Origin: Hericium rajendrae
Taxonomy: Eukaryota > Basidiomycota > Agaricomycetes > Russulales > Hericiaceae
Assembly: GCA_033439255.1 (NCBI GenBank)
Contig: CM065878.1
Coordinates: forward strand, 3,534,001 to 3,598,000
Direction of reading: 5' to 3'
Length of the DNA stretch: 64,000 nt
Positions 1 to 13,622 of the stretch are shown here, in pieces. Made by a program: the position numbers and the translations under genes. The notes beneath the pieces were generated by a model. That model was not told the origin of the DNA and ran no database searches. It saw nothing but the letters and a program-made list of their open reading frames with translations. Numbering within the stretch: position 1 is the stretch's first letter; every line of letters begins with the position of its first letter.

Positions 1-3000
1 CAGGCAGACGTTCAGCTCGCCAAATGGGGAAGTGTTTCACCAGCTCCTGCACTCTGTCTTTGTGGTATGAACCACGCATGCCCATGATATCGATGTCCAC
101 GGGCGTCGTTCGGCATTCGCGGACGAAGACCTCCGCACTTGGAATAGATGGTGTTGGCTCCCACTGAGAAAGCATCTATCAGATTGCTCTGCGAGGCAGA
201 AGAATGAGTTTACATACCTTGATCTTATTGGTATAGGTGAGCATCTCGCTGATATATGCGCGAACCTGATGATAACGATTGTCAGATCGAGGAGAGAGTG
301 AAGCAAGCCCTCTATTTTACCTCGTCATGATCACTGTGGATTTCAGGCCATACTCGACGCACAACGTCATCCGCCCAAGGGACGAATTTGCGACCCTCGT
401 CCTCATAGAAGGCCCGCAGGAAGGAAAGAGCCTTGACGGCAACGAGCGACGACTCGCCGTTATAGTCAGTCGCCTCAAATTCTTTTAAAATGTAATCCAC
501 TAGGGCCTGGTGTCGGCGGGGATCGCGGTTGTAGAACACATACTATAGATTGACCAATGAGCACGAAAGAATAACAAAGATAATATGCAGAGGCCTCACC
601 TCCAAAAATGAGGTCCAAATGGGAAGTGTGTCAGTTTTGATCCTTTGACTAAATGCCTTCTGAATGACTGGCATAGCCCATTTCCACAAACGATCTTGAC
701 TCTCCGCCGGCCAATGCTTTGCGCCTGTACCAAGATGTAGATCAATTGCATGGAAAAAATCGATTGATTAGCCTACCAATTACGAGGCCTGCGAGAAACT
801 CTGCGGCTCCTCTTTGCTTGTTCTGATCTGGATCTTCTACGAGTTCCTCGACAATGGTTTGCAACGCTTCGAACGATTCACCCTCTAGCAATTGGACTGC
901 AACACAAATCAGTTAAGCAAAAGGAACACAGTGTGATGTATAGCACTGACCTATTGATTTCACTGTTGAGATGTTGTCAGACGAGACCGACTCGGAGTGC
1001 GTTTCCGAAGAGTAATGAACAGAGACATCCTTCCACCATTCGTCATCTGCGGCGAAGGCCCTGACTTCCGTAATAGCGTCCTCGCTATCGGTTTCCCAGG
1101 GTTTGAGTGACGATTTTGTTGGGTACGGTGGCAGGTACATCGTCAGCGTTGAACTCCATGCGACCCAACCGGTGGTCAGTTTCTCGCAGTAGGTCCTATG
1201 TAGGGTTTAAGTCAGAAGATTGACGAAAGTCAACGCTGAACAACGACTGACGGTTTATGAGGTGCCGTCTTCGGATCAATAGGCTGCCTAAATCCTTGCA
1301 GGAAATCGGCAGTGAACTTATGAGAGGGCGTTGGTACATCGACTTTGCATTTCAAAGGGTTGTTGTTCTTCTCGAGTACGAGATCGGTGGCTGATCGCGC
1401 AAACGTTCGGAGCTTGATGTATCGAGCAGCCTTCATGAGAGCTCGCTGTGCATACTGTGAATAAAAATAGACTTAGCTGAGTCTACAGACAACAGCGCAT
1501 CAGTAGCACGTACGTATCGCTGTGGGACAAGTTATAATGAGTATATCATTTTAATATGCAAGCATCGCGACCAGCAACATACCAGGGATGGATGATTGTC
1601 TCGTACTTTCTCCAGAAAGTAATGGAGGTGATCCGGTGACACCGGCAGATCTCGTCGGATAAGGGTTCGAAGACACCTGGCAGCATATATCGCATAACGC
1701 CAATGCGTTTCCTCGTCCTCAGCGACGGCCAATATCATCGTGGTCTGCAAAATACAATGAAGACTGTCTAGCGTGATAATAGACAAACGAGGCGTACCAA
1801 TTCGTTTGCGCCTGCATCTGAGAGCTTCACCCTCTCTGCTCTTTTCTTGGAACACTTCATGATGATTGACTGGCTTTGATCGTCAAAATGAAGGAACTTC
1901 TTGAAGCGCTCTAAAGCTGTTCGCAGGGGTAGATGGTCGACTGAGTACACTAACGATGACGGCTCAACAAAGCTGTTTAGACCTTGGGGCAGGATTAGCT
2001 ACGGGTCGCGATGGAGGAGATACAGTGCTGTCACCGTTTTCGCAGACCGCGCCAACGCAATCCTGGATGGACGGCTTTTCATTGAATTGACAACCAAAAA
2101 GGTGGCTGACAAGGTCAGTTGCAAGCGTGGTGTCTGTGAAAAGATCGGTCAAGAAATGTGAGGCGATCTCGAAGGACGAAGAAACAAACCGGCCATGGCA
2201 TATTTTACTACAATGACGCACAGATGAGACACTGCAACGTGGAAGAAGATTCTAAATTTGTGGCTCACCAAATGGGCCCATGTTCAATGTCCATAAGGCT
2301 CCTTTCATCCTGTCGTCTTCGTTACCCGGCTCCAATGCCTTGTATATGCGGGGAAGACATCGTATGCGAATGCCATCGTAGCCCTGAATAAAGATATTTG
2401 AATCTCTCCGTGAAAGAACCCTCTAGGTGAGAAGGATACGGACCCCGCATAACGCCTCAAGCAGAGATTGGCCAGATCTGATACATTACTTAGTAGACGA
2501 TGTGAAAAGACTTCTTGTGTACATACTCTCTCACTGCAAACAATTGTCAAAACTTCCCGGATTTATGGAAAAACACGGAACGAACCAGTTGCATACTGCC
2601 ACATGGACCACTCCACGACATCGTCGATCAAGCTATCCTCCAGAGTACCTCGACGCCTTTCAATTGAATTCCATCTCAAGCGCGCAGCATGATAAAGCCT
2701 AGCATGGTTGAGCACTCATCAAAACCGAGTTCGACCCTGTACTGACCTTGCCCTACGAACGAATACTGCTCGGGGCCATGTCTTCTGGCCATAATACTGG
2801 CGCGCATAGTTCAACTCGGCGAGATAACGATCCAGCTGTGTATAATAGCTATGAAGGACAATCGATGAGCGGCGCCACCCAAGAAACACAATAGACGACC
2901 GACCTGTCTTTGCTATCGCCATAGTCAAGCATGTACGTTCGGATTGAGTCCAGCTGGCCAGAATTTGGTTAGCTCGAAAGATACACAGGATGGAGATATG

Positions 3001-6000
3001 AGTGCAAACCAAAAGATCAACAGCATCGACAGTGTTCTCTTCCCCTTGTTGTCTCAGAGACACAGATGCATTGTGAAGGAATTTACCAAATCGCTGGCGC
3101 AAAGCTGTATAATACTGAGCCCGAGGATCTTCTAGGCTCATCGCAAAGCCTGAGTTGATTGGGTCGACTGACGCGATCATCTCGGGAATCTCATTACTTT
3201 TAACAGTATCAGAATAGGTTCAAGACAGAGATTGAGGCTACTCACAGAACATCAGTGGTTTCCAGCATGTGTTTATCTTCTTCCTCGGAGATCTTTTCCT
3301 TGACAAGCGTCGGCGTACCTGCAAAAGCGTTGCGAACAAAGCTCAAATGCCTACAGCGACTTCACTTCAACGCCAAAGCATTCACAGGAAAACGCAGCTC
3401 ATACTAACCGACAAAAGTCATTTCGCCATACGCTGTCACGCACGACCTCTGTAGAAAACGAAACGAAGTCAATGTCGATATATACCACATTTCTGAGGTG
3501 ATACTTGCCCGGATTGAGAGATTGTTCCAATGTTGTCATGGTTGGTTCGACAATTGTCTTGAATATTTCCAGTGCGTAGTCGATCTCATCATCATCGGGA
3601 ACGTGCCAAGACACCTACGGGACGGCTCGATTTGGGCCTCGATTCCAATACTTTCGATACGCACCTTAACGTCTTCAGCACTGTATAGCTTGCCCCAGTG
3701 CCGGTGATGGTTGAATCGGAACTCTGGAAAAACATGAATACGCGCTGAGAATGCGAAACAACCACCTACCATCACTGGACCACTCATCGGGGTTCACGAA
3801 CTTGTCCTCAAGAGGGTACGTGTGTGTCAAGGTTAGTAGCAGACTGGATAAGACTTTGCCGCTCCACGCGAACCCCCGTTTCGCGAAGGTTTTGTCGCGA
3901 AGATGACGGATAAGTGTAAGGAACTCATCCTTGTACTTGAATACCTGCGTATAGCGGTCAGTCATGAGTATTGAAAGAGGAGTGCCAGAGACACAAACCG
4001 CTTTGCCATCACTGAGGTTCAAAAGTCAGATATATAAATAGGGTGTACACAGTAGCACAAAGGACTCACTTGAATATTGCACCGCGAAGAACGGCCAGAT
4101 CTGGTCGATGGTTCAATATAGCCACCTCACAACGTTGAAGAAACGCTTACTCCAATGGAATGTCGCATCTGATAGCAGTGGCGTAGAAAGACTAGAAGTC
4201 GTCCTTAACGAGCTAGCTCCGCTCTCCAACTCCAGATAAAGGTTTTGAATGCAGAAGGGTACGAATTTCGCAAGCGTCTTGGTCGGATTGGCGTTCGCAA
4301 TGCACTCGACGAGCTGATGCACAGCACGTACGGCGTTCGGCCGGACATTCGTGCTTGCATAGTCGAAGATCATGTTCAACACCATGTCGAACAGAGGATC
4401 AGACAGATGAATACAGATCTGACTGCATGCGTTCGTCACAGCGTCGACTAATTGGACTGAAGAAGAAGATGTAAATACATTCCAGTGTCCAGAGTCAAGG
4501 GCCGAATCACCTTCAGTAGCCCCACCCGCTTCTTCAGGTAAATTATCGAACAATAAGATCACCCTCCTGATGAAATCGGCAATCCAGTCCGGGAACTCGC
4601 CAGTGGCTTGCATGAGGAGAGAATCTTCCTCCTCCTTCGATAGAGGAGCAGGAGCGTCCCCGTCGACCTTTCCATTCACTCCATTTATATGGTCGCCAAT
4701 TGATACCGATGGAATGCCGTCAGGCATCTCAACAACAGGCGACCTTGAATCAATGTCGGCTGACATCGCGCTTCCGACAGACGTCAGGTCGCCGTATTTG
4801 ATGTACTGAGAGATCTCAATGAGGAACGTTGTAGTGCAAAGCTGGTGATTGCAAGTCAGTATTTTTGCGCGCGAAATGCTCCGCCATCCTCACCGTCTTT
4901 GAAGGATCGTTCTGGAGAAGCCCGTGAGTGAAGTAAGACTGGCTGATATGCAGTTTCACTTACCAAGTCAATCCCGGGAATCAAAAGCTGCAGAATGGGG
5001 ATGAGATGTTTAGCCCCGGGATAATACACATCCCGAGAAGCCAAAGCCGGGGCGATGGCGCCAAGAGCTTTGATCACAGCAATTGTTCGTTGAGTCTACA
5101 GATGAAATACATGGATCAGCACACGAAAAGTCATAGAAAATATGAGCTCACTTCAACGAGAGCTTCTAAGGATGGCACCGCTCGTTCCAAAATGGGGTAC
5201 AAGATCAAGTCGGGTTCCATGAGACTCAACCATCGGAGACAGCTGTTGATGTTGCTGACAGTCGTCGAATCCTCTGAAAACATGGCGAGGAGCGCCACTG
5301 TCCTAAAGGACTTCACGAGCTCTCGCTTCATCTCTCGGCTCAAACGCCGATGCTGTGAAACGGAACAGTGAGCATGAGACGCTGAACCATTTACGCTTCG
5401 CACAAACCAAGGGGGTTTTGCAATCCGGTTTCTGCTCTTGATGCCAGCCTGCGAAATCCAAAATTGAGCTCGAGGTTTCGCGGGCGCAATAATAAATATG
5501 CTTTACGTTTGCTGAACTCATATGCAACATGTTTGATGAAGGCACTCAGCTGTACGACAGGCGGATATCAGTACACGGAACAATTCTTCATTGACATCAC
5601 CAGAAGCAGGAAGAACAGGAATACTACGATATAAGGAAAGCAACAGAGAAAGACATACATCGGCCGTCCACGCCCCCGAGTTTGAAGGATGGAAAAAGCT
5701 TTCCGTAGATGCGATGAGCTTCACGACCGAGTCCAGGGCCTTCGAGCCTCCGATGAAGCTCTTACGTGCTGGAGGTGGCCCTTTGTGTAGGTGCGCAGCA
5801 AGGTAGTCACCGGCAGAGCCGTTCTGAGGTCTCGGGGTGTTGTGGCCGGATGCCATTGGCGTCATGAAAGGCGTAGGCGCATTTGAAGGTGCTTGGGGGA
5901 GACTGTCAGGAGCCATCGAATAGACGACAAGGCGAGCCAGGGACACTTGATAGAAGAGTCAATACATATGTAAGGGAGGGAAAGATCCTACGAACCAATT

Positions 6001-7318
6001 CGCCAGGCGGGTTTAGGGAGACGACCGAGCTCAAACCCAGCTTGATTATCAGCAGCGGGACCCGTGTTCAAAGAGCCGGCATCGGCCAATGGAATCTCTG
6101 ATGTCAAAACATGATATCAGCGGACACGAGAAGGCTTCGATGCTTGGTTTTACTTACCCATCGACGCAAGACACTTGCACATAAGAAAATGCCAGTCGTA
6201 CTCGGTGAATATACCGACGTCATTGAAGAGGCCATGCCAGAGGCCGCCATCCTTCAAATCATTTTTAGACCAGTTTGGCCTGCCCTCATCTTCCGACCTA
6301 GCATCATCTGGGATCTCTTGAATGCTCTTCGGATCACTGACCGATGGGTCCAGATGCATTTCAGCAAGCTGTGCTAGAAACTGTAGCATTCGCTCATCAA
6401 ACATGTACGAATTGACTGACTCCCACATGCGGAACAGCATGGGGAGGTAAGATTGAGGGTGGCTCTGGGGAAGGAACGTCAGCAAGTAGTATTGGGCTGA
6501 TAGCAGGCTCTATGAAGGGGGTTGTTAGAATTTCTGCTAATCAAGATAATTGAAGAACATACGTCGAAAACCGTGCCGTCAATCATAGGCACAAATGTTG
6601 CGAGCATTTCGTCAATTGCCGATGGGTGGTAGAATCTTCTGACCGTGCTCGCGACATAGCCCATGTAGTATGAAGTGTGACTAGAATTCGATGAATAAAA
6701 ATAATATCCATCGTCATCATCGTCGCCTTCTATCATAGAGTCCGGATCAACTGACGTGACTTCGAACTGACGTCTTGTCAGAAAGAGGTCTTGGCTCAGT
6801 ATCTCAAAAAGCGGACGCCACGGAAGCCTCATGTCCCGGATGGACAGCTTGTGTCTTGACCTGGTCAAGGTTTCGAGCGCGTCCGAACAAGTTGCAACGA
6901 CGTGAAGCGGCATGCCTGGCGTAGTGCAGACATGATAATAGAGTTCGACGAGGCGCATGCGCTTCTCTTTGGGTATGGGGTACTTCAGGTATGACCAGCT
7001 GAAATGTGAATATGGCATCGGCCAATGATATCATAGGAAGAAATCATTGTAGACGCACTAGGTCAACATGCTATCCCACTGCAGAAACCCTGGATCATAA
7101 TCCTTCGCTTCTAGGCACTGCACAATGCGAGTGAGAATAAAATCAAGCATCTCCTGCATTTTCGAGTTGGACTCGATCGAGTAGGGAAGCGCTTGAGCAT
7201 ATGTTTTAAGCTTCAGCAAATAACGATCGGTCGCATGCTCCAAGTCATCTGGAATATGAGGAGGCTTCGTTGGCCCTGGGTCGTACAGCTTGAGCTGCGA
7301 CATGTCTGGGATAGACAT
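1..7318 (-). CDS. BLM10: Proteasome activator Blm10/PA200 (PSME4), C-terminus outside window
   Basis: HEAT-repeat activator that caps the 20S proteasome and opens its gate without ATP, in nucleus and cytosol. The N-terminal exon (7060-7318) begins MSIPDMSQLKLYDPG. It joins, through a 60-nt intron at 6999-7058, to an exon (about 6480-6998) that reads SYLKYPIPKEKRMRLVELYY and later LPWRPLFEILSQDLFL, both typical of the PA200/Blm10 N-terminal region. Further minus-strand exons to position 1 (for example 6150-6485, 5518-5946, 4113-4766) are helical, leucine-rich and split by 50-60 nt introns. The family is 1800-2300 residues, so the missing part is the C-terminal third, which carries the 20S-docking tail. 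The start is the first ATG of an exon preceded by stops. The family call is firm; the exact exon count is not. Confidence 0.9.
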
Positions 7319-7737
7319 GAAGATGGAAATGAGATCGGAGGTAAGAAGGAAGGTTGGTTACGACGCGGAATACACAGTACGCGTCGGTTTGGGTAGGCTG
7401 TGGCGCTCATCCGAGCTGTTTTTTACGTCCTTATATCCACCAGTGGTGCCTGTGTTGCGATGCTTTGATCCTTGCGCTTTGATACTTGCCGGAGCGTTGT
7501 GAAGCTGGGTGCGTTCCATATCCATTACACCCAATGCGTCCATCTGTCTTGTCCTAGCACTTACATCCTAATATTAGTGTGGTTTAGATCGTCATCCTAC
7601 TATCGCATGCATCAAAGCGCGCGTGGCTGACGACACGGCCTCGAGTAGCGGTGAAGGATGAATGCCTCAGTGGGTATGATCATACAAGAAGACAGCGTAG
7701 GCACTAGTCCCCAAGACAACTGTTCGGTCCTACTATG
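7319..7737. other. Intergenic, Blm10 upstream region
   Basis: About 420 bp between the Blm10 start and the stop of the next minus-strand gene. It should hold the Blm10 promoter and the 3' end of the upstream gene. I see no clear TATA box, repeat or RNA gene. Confidence 0.5.
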
Positions 7738-8869
7738 CTACAGTGCCGTCTCCATAGCCATGTTCTGGAGTTCCTTCACCGCATTTGTCCTCACTATCTT
7801 CCAGACGGCATCGCGCTGAGCCCGGATGTCCCCAACCTCCTCCCTTATCTCTTCCAGCCGCTCCACGTACTCCCTTCCATCGTCCTGCAGTTCGCGAATG
7901 GCCGCCAACGACTTCTCCAAGCTTTCCAGCTGCATCTCGGGGTGCGCAAAATGGGAAGGTTCGAAGACGGGTGGCCCACCATTTACATACGAAACGATGA
8001 AGAGCTTACGTGCAGGGGGCGTGAGATCGGGGGCGCGGGCGACTCTGCGTTCCGTCTCGTCCTGCAGGTCCGCATCGTCGTCGATAACCTCCCGTTTGGG
8101 AATAACAGTGCCGTCCTTCTGCTGTCGATCCGGATCCTCGCTCAGGACTTGCCACAGCCTCCCGAATGCCCGCTTCATCGTTGCCTCTCCCTCTATAAGA
8201 CCATTTGTGGCGCGTTCCAGATCGTCCAAGAGGTGTGAACGGAATGAATGTGTGACGGCTGGATCCATAACAAAAGACGAGTAGTTGAGATGCTGTGAGG
8301 TAGGCAGTGGGTACGGTGCAGTCAACGGCGGTGAAGGAGACCGCAAGTGTGGTAAGGTCGGGGGAGATGGAGAGCGTTTCTCGGGCGGTAACATGAGTTT
8401 GAGCCTTTTGCGTGCACGATCCTCCGCCTGCACCAATGAAATCAGGGTGATGAACAAAAGGGGCAGCGGATCCGCCAACGTACCTCCCACTCTTCGATGC
8501 CCGGGCCCCACGCAGCCATCTTTCCCTTCCGCATCCACCTGGCGTCTTTGAACTTTTTCCGTCCCCAATTTCCCATCAACGCGCTAATAGGCGTGTCCTC
8601 CTCGTCGGAGTCGCGACCCAGTGCGGGATAATACCAAGAGTTGTTGTCGGTCGATGGGACAGCGGCGTAACTTCGTGCATCCATGTCGTTTAGAATCAAA
8701 GCAGACGAATGCTTAACGAATCTTACATTGGTGGTTCATCATAAGCTGGCACAGGTCTCTTCTGGCCAGCAACGAAGGAGGTATGTTGGTGGCTACTCGC
8801 GGGTCGTGAGGCTGGTTGGCTCAGACTGTGGTGATTTTGTGGATGATCTGAAGCCATGTTTATCGACAT
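7738..8869 (-). CDS. Conserved nuclear protein, possibly Rxt2-like (Rpd3L complex)
   Basis: Three exons: MSINMASDHPQNHH (8748-8869), then the block around LMGNWGRKKFKDARWMRKGK, then a long exon beginning AEDRARKRLKLMLPPEKRSP. The first intron runs from GTAAGA to ACGAAG|TTACGCC. The middle block has a G-x3-K-x6-R/K pattern like the Rxt2 N-terminal domain. The later segment with HSFRSHLLDDLERATNGLI resembles the part of Rxt2 that follows a proline-rich linker. The C-terminus (about 90 residues) is a predicted coiled coil rich in E, L and R. Rxt2 is a subunit of the large Rpd3 histone deacetylase complex, and an Rpd3 gene lies in this window at 28-30 kb. The identification is my inference from weak pattern similarity; it could be another basidiomycete-specific nuclear protein. 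Confidence 0.55.
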
Positions 8870-9439
8870 CTTGAAGGACCTGAGCGGCCAGATGGTGATT
8901 TGAAAGAGGAAAATGAGAAGTAGATTAAAACGCCAGTGATGCAGTACAATGAGTCTATGCAAGTGCGAGCGTCCTCAAGTCTTAAGACGGTAGGCGCTCG
9001 CCGCCCCGTTCCGGACCGCGACAGGGACCCCAGATCGCAAACACATCCAGCCTGAGCAAATCAGAGCATCGCGTCTCTTTCGTCATTGAAAAAAAAAAAG
9101 AGACTGGAGCATATTGAAGGACTAGTCTTGGAAACGGGAACAAGTATCAGGAAAGGAGGCATGTGTACGTGCAAACAGCTGAACAGTGAGAATACTGGAG
9201 GACACGGGCAAGTTAGGTATTCGTACCAATTGCCTCGGGGATCTGGTACTAGTATGAGAAGAAAAAAGTGATGAAGATACGAGCAAGCAGAAGAGAAATG
9301 GGACGAAGAATTCCGGCACGATGTCGATGACACCAATAGATAAGGAAAAGATTCGGACAAATAGAGATATGTTGGCTTCAGGTGGCGATGGTCAGGATGA
9401 AGACATCATGATGAGTTGCGTTAAGACTTACTGCTGAGT
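8870..9439. other. Intergenic, no gene seen
   Basis: A 570-bp stretch between two minus-strand genes. It contains an A-rich run near 9088-9098 and is otherwise unremarkable. It probably holds the promoter of the Rxt2-like gene and the 3' UTR of the coiled-coil gene. Confidence 0.5.
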
Positions 9440-12400
9440 TCATTGACGAGATCGAGAGGACTGGGCAAAATTCCAGGTAGGCGGTGCCAACGTATCCTTG
9501 GAGGTACACGGCTCCTTTGCGGGACTGCTCGTGAATCCTAATCCCATAATCCCTGCTTCGAACGAGGACCACGAGGGCAGAATGCCGCCAGGAATACAAC
9601 CTTCGCCATTCTCCTGGTTCACACAGTCACTGTCTCCTAAGCCCCGCATGGCAGGGTTGGAGGAAGACTGGTGAGAGTCATGGGCAATGGTGATGGTCAC
9701 GGGCGGGAGAGAAAAGCCAAGCGTAGGAGGAGTATCCAGTACGCCGGTATGGGGACTAGGGGCCGATGAAGAAGCAGATGGGGACTTAAGTTCAGGCGTT
9801 CCACCATTGGACTGCGCCGAGGTGTCTTCGTCCGAGTTGCAGGGTAGCTCATAGTCTGACGGCATTCCAGGAAGCTCTGGTCCAGAAGCAGCCAGTAGCT
9901 CTGATAGGTACAAAGAACCTGCACGAGGTGAAAGACTCAGCCAGCTACGGCCGTTGATGGAGGTATTGTTGGTTTCGGCAGCAGGACTGTTGTAGGCAGA
10001 ACCCATGGAGCATGCAGACGACGTGTGTGGGAGAGAAACGTCGGATGGTAATCCGGCAAGCTCTGGTATATCCTCCGCAAGTAAATCGGAGTAGGTTCGA
10101 GCGTGTGCAGCCATGATCTCTAGATCCACACTGGAACCGGTTGATGAATTGTCTGACGCAGGCAAAGCGAGTTTGACATGAGATTGCCAATCGGAACTGT
10201 CGTCTTCGGTGATTGTAACCTTCTGTGAGGACTTCCGCGAGGAACTCGATGCCATGGTCGAAAAAGTAGATGGTTGTTTCGAGGCTTTCGCGGTCTTGAG
10301 TTGCTCTTCAAGGGTCTCGACACGTGCCTTCAGAGCCGCGTGAAAGAGCTCAGCTTGGCAACGACGGAATTCGAGAGAGGCATTGTCATGGGAAAGTGCC
10401 TTGTTCTTCCGCGTTAATGAGTCCTTCGTCGAAGACAGATCCAAGAATTGCTTCTTCAGGATCTTGAGTTCTTCGTCTAGCCTACGTTGCTGTAACCTTG
10501 AGGACTCTGATTGCTCTTTGAGCTGATTCTCTCTGTCTTCGGCTTCAGCCTCAAGTTGCTGTACGCGATTCTCGAGGACGACATCTTGTCTTTGTTCTCG
10601 ACGGAGTATGACTTGTTGCAGATTAGAGATGCAGATCTCGTGGCCTCTGATCTGCTCCTCAAGGATATCCTTAGTGGTGCTAAGTGCTGCGTTGTCGACT
10701 CTCAAATTGACGTTGGACAGACGCAACTGGGTCGAATCCGTTTGATAGCGATCCAAATCCTTGCATCGATCACGGAGGGTCTCCTGGAGGTCGGCTACCC
10801 TGGCTTTCACGACCGCGATAGTTTCCCTGGCCAACTCCAGCGCAACGCTGAGACCCTCAGTATATTGTCCGCGGGTGACAATGTCGGTGTCCTGGCATTC
10901 GATCTTGTCCCTCATGACCTTGATCTCGTCTTCCATGGCTTTGATAATGGAATCACGTTCGCCAATGATGCGGATGTAGCTCTGCTCTTCGCAGCGAGCT
11001 AAGGTCATCGAGCGCTCGATCTCCTGTTCGAAGAACCCGACACATTGAACGCAAGGCTTGCGAGCCAAGACGAGTGCCACAGATGGAGGCGTCTGAATTA
11101 TGAAGGTGAGCATCACGCCGAGGAGATAGGGACGACAAGGTATCTTACCGGCTGCCTGACATTGGCCCCAGTGATGGACGAAGTCTTGGTAGGTGATGCA
11201 ACTAATATGCCAGAGGACTGACGCCGAGTCAGAATGATAGGAGCGCGAATGATGTTCCCGTCATCGCAGAGGCTCATGTCACAAGAGCCTGAACTGGTGA
11301 CGAAGCCTTGAACGACTGCAGCTTGTATAGTACCCTGCAGCTCTGAGTTGGTGAGCCTGAGTAGCAAAGTCTCGTTGAAGAGGTTGTCATATCGAAGGAT
11401 CGCTTCATCAGCACGAGCCGACTGCGACTGGAGAACGGTCTCGAGCATGGTCCTATGCTCCTTGACGTCGTCCAGTTCTTCGCGAAGGTCATCGACGGTC
11501 TTCTGTCCGTGTTCTAGCAGTGCAGAGAAGCGCCGTTCCAACGATGCCAGATCGATGCGGAGAGCGTCAGTGACCAGGCGCTCTTGCTCGAGTTCCTGCT
11601 CTTGCGCCTTGATCCGATGCTTCTGAATCTTCTTCACCGAGCGCATCTTCTCATAGTCCACATTCAAGGTATTGACCCGCACGATCGCACTGCGCAAGGT
11701 GTCGCGCGTGGCAGCTAGCTCTCGCACCGCTCTCCATTGAGCAGTGAGCCGATGATGAAGCTGACAAAAAGTAAGAAGCATACGAGAGGAAAAGGAGACA
11801 GAAACTTACTCGGCTAGACATCTTATCACACAGATCGCATAGGATACATAGCACAACAGCGATCACGTAAAGAGACATCGACGCCTGGATAGTTGACGGT
11901 CATGAGCGTCATGCTTCATGAATGAAATAGCAACTCACCGCTTCGCTCGAACAGTCAATGGAAGAGAGGAAACCGAGGGTCCAGCTGAAAGTCCAAGATC
12001 CGTCTATCCAAGTCGGAACACTCAGTGAGAGCTCTTGCAAGCTTAGATAGGCCATCGTGCCAGAGTACCAGTCGAAGACTTCCGTAGCAGACGGGGCATA
12101 GAGGATAATAGGGAAGAAGACCAGCCAAAGACGCGAGAAGCCGTAGTCCACAAACGAAAGGAGATTGTACAAGAGGAAAATCCGAGCCGCCCCAGGAAGC
12201 TTGAAGGAGGCCGACGGGTTCCGAGAGTCCATATGAGACACGATGACGACCGCGATCGAGAGAATGAAAAAGATCAGTCGGGGATTGATGGAAGCCGGAT
12301 GGAAGACAGCAACAGACGACTCAGAGACAGAATAATCATGCTGAAGGACGAGGCGGGCGACGGGGTCAGCCACCGCAAACAAGGTCTCCTCGGAAGATAA

Positions 12401-13102
12401 AATAGCATCTGAAGCGATCGATGCATTCCGAGAGATATGGAAGGTGCTGTTGATTACATCGGTAGTCGAGTTTAGGGTGTTGGCGATCGTCGTCTCCCCT
12501 AAAGCAAGAGCCGAGTTCAGGACGTTGTAGGTCTTGTTGTCGAGATCCAGGGTTGCGTCCTCCGAGATTAACATCGTACTATCATTTAAGAACGCGGCGA
12601 GGCCAATGGGTGATGATGCAGAAACGGGAGGAGGCGCGGGCAGGGTTGGAACATACACCGTAAGACGCTCAAGAAACCCGGCGGAGGCGAAGAGAGCAAC
12701 AACGCTGATGGCGAAATCCGGAGAATGGCGCTCAGGCCGTAGACCCTAGCGGAAACGAGTGCTACAGCTTGCAGCACCATTTTCCAGGTCGTACAAGAGA
12801 GAAGAAAGTGCGGTTGTGTTTGCTCTTGCTGAGTAGTGAAAGTGGAGTCGTAAGGAAAGAGAGGGCAGGCTGACAAGGCAGAGTAGCTTATAACTCTCGC
12901 GGCAGTCTATCCCATATCGGGATTTGAGGGATATCTCTTGGATTCCAAACCCTGTTAGTCTTCTAATAGCATTCCGTAAACGTAGGCGTAGACTCACGTT
13001 CAAGACCAGAGTGCGCCACAAAAATGACCGGCCAGTAGAGGGCACCGAACGAGAGAGAACAAGTCACCCGACAGCCAGAAAGCGATGCGAAGTCCACAAT
13101 AT
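9440..13102 (-). CDS. Multi-pass membrane protein with long cytosolic coiled coil; N-terminus uncertain
   Basis: No named family recognised. Exons from right to left: a hydrophobic exon (12967-13102, SFGALYWPVIFVAH), an exon near 12750-12965, a lumenal-looking Asn/Ser-rich segment with several N-x-S/T sites (12350-12650), hydrophobic segments LIFFILSIAVVIVSH, IFLLYNLLSFVDYG and LWLVFFPIILYA, then MSLYVIAVVLCILCDLCD (11820-11880). An intron ending TTTTTGTCAG leads to a charged coiled coil (about 200 residues), and another leads to a second coiled coil starting near 11080. The C-terminal 250 residues are Ser/Pro-rich and carry two copies of an L-L-A-x3-P-E-L-x-G-x-P-S-D motif (near 10030-10080 and 9830-9890). 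The layout suggests a membrane-anchored scaffold or tether, possibly of the nuclear envelope or ER. The frame link between 12746 and 12730 and the true start are unresolved. Confidence 0.6.
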
Positions 13103-13622
13103 CTGTTGAACATGTCTCTTTTCGAGCCCATCAGTTTGAATGGAGGTTCGGGAGGGCTCCAGCCTAATCAAAAAAATGGGTCTAAAGAATCGTGAAACCT
13201 GAAAGCACGCGCAGCGGCTCAAAACGTGCGTATGCAGTGTAATAAAGCTCTGACCTTCTATAAGTTGGCTCTCTGGCTTCACTTCGGATTCAAGGTGATG
13301 TGAGATGTATTGGGCAGTGATTATAACGAAGAAAGAGGAAAACTTAACTCCGGAGAATCGCTGAACTCGCGCGTCACCGCAAAGGAGGAGTTAAGCAGGT
13401 TGTCTAGTTGATGTGATGGATGTCCAACAGGCTTTCCGGATCACTGATCCTCTTCATGCAAGTGGCCTGAAATATGGCTAGTATGCACTTACGATGGAAT
13501 ATCCAGTCGCCCAAACGAATCACCAGCCCTGCATGCCGATTGCATATCTCGGAGATGAGGTTCTATTCATTAGAGCGGCTATACGCTAAATTTTGATACC
13601 ATTTCCAACCCGCCGTGCCTAT
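13103..13622. other. Upstream region of the membrane coiled-coil gene
   Basis: Probably holds more 5' exons of the neighbouring minus-strand gene. An open minus-strand stretch with an acceptor GCTTTCAG near 13200 is one candidate. I could not link it with confidence. No repeats or RNA genes are visible. Confidence 0.35.

Noticed and set aside
9088-9098. A-run as sign of a retroposed copy
   Set aside because: There is no adjacent gene copy or target-site duplication; it is probably a simple promoter-type tract.
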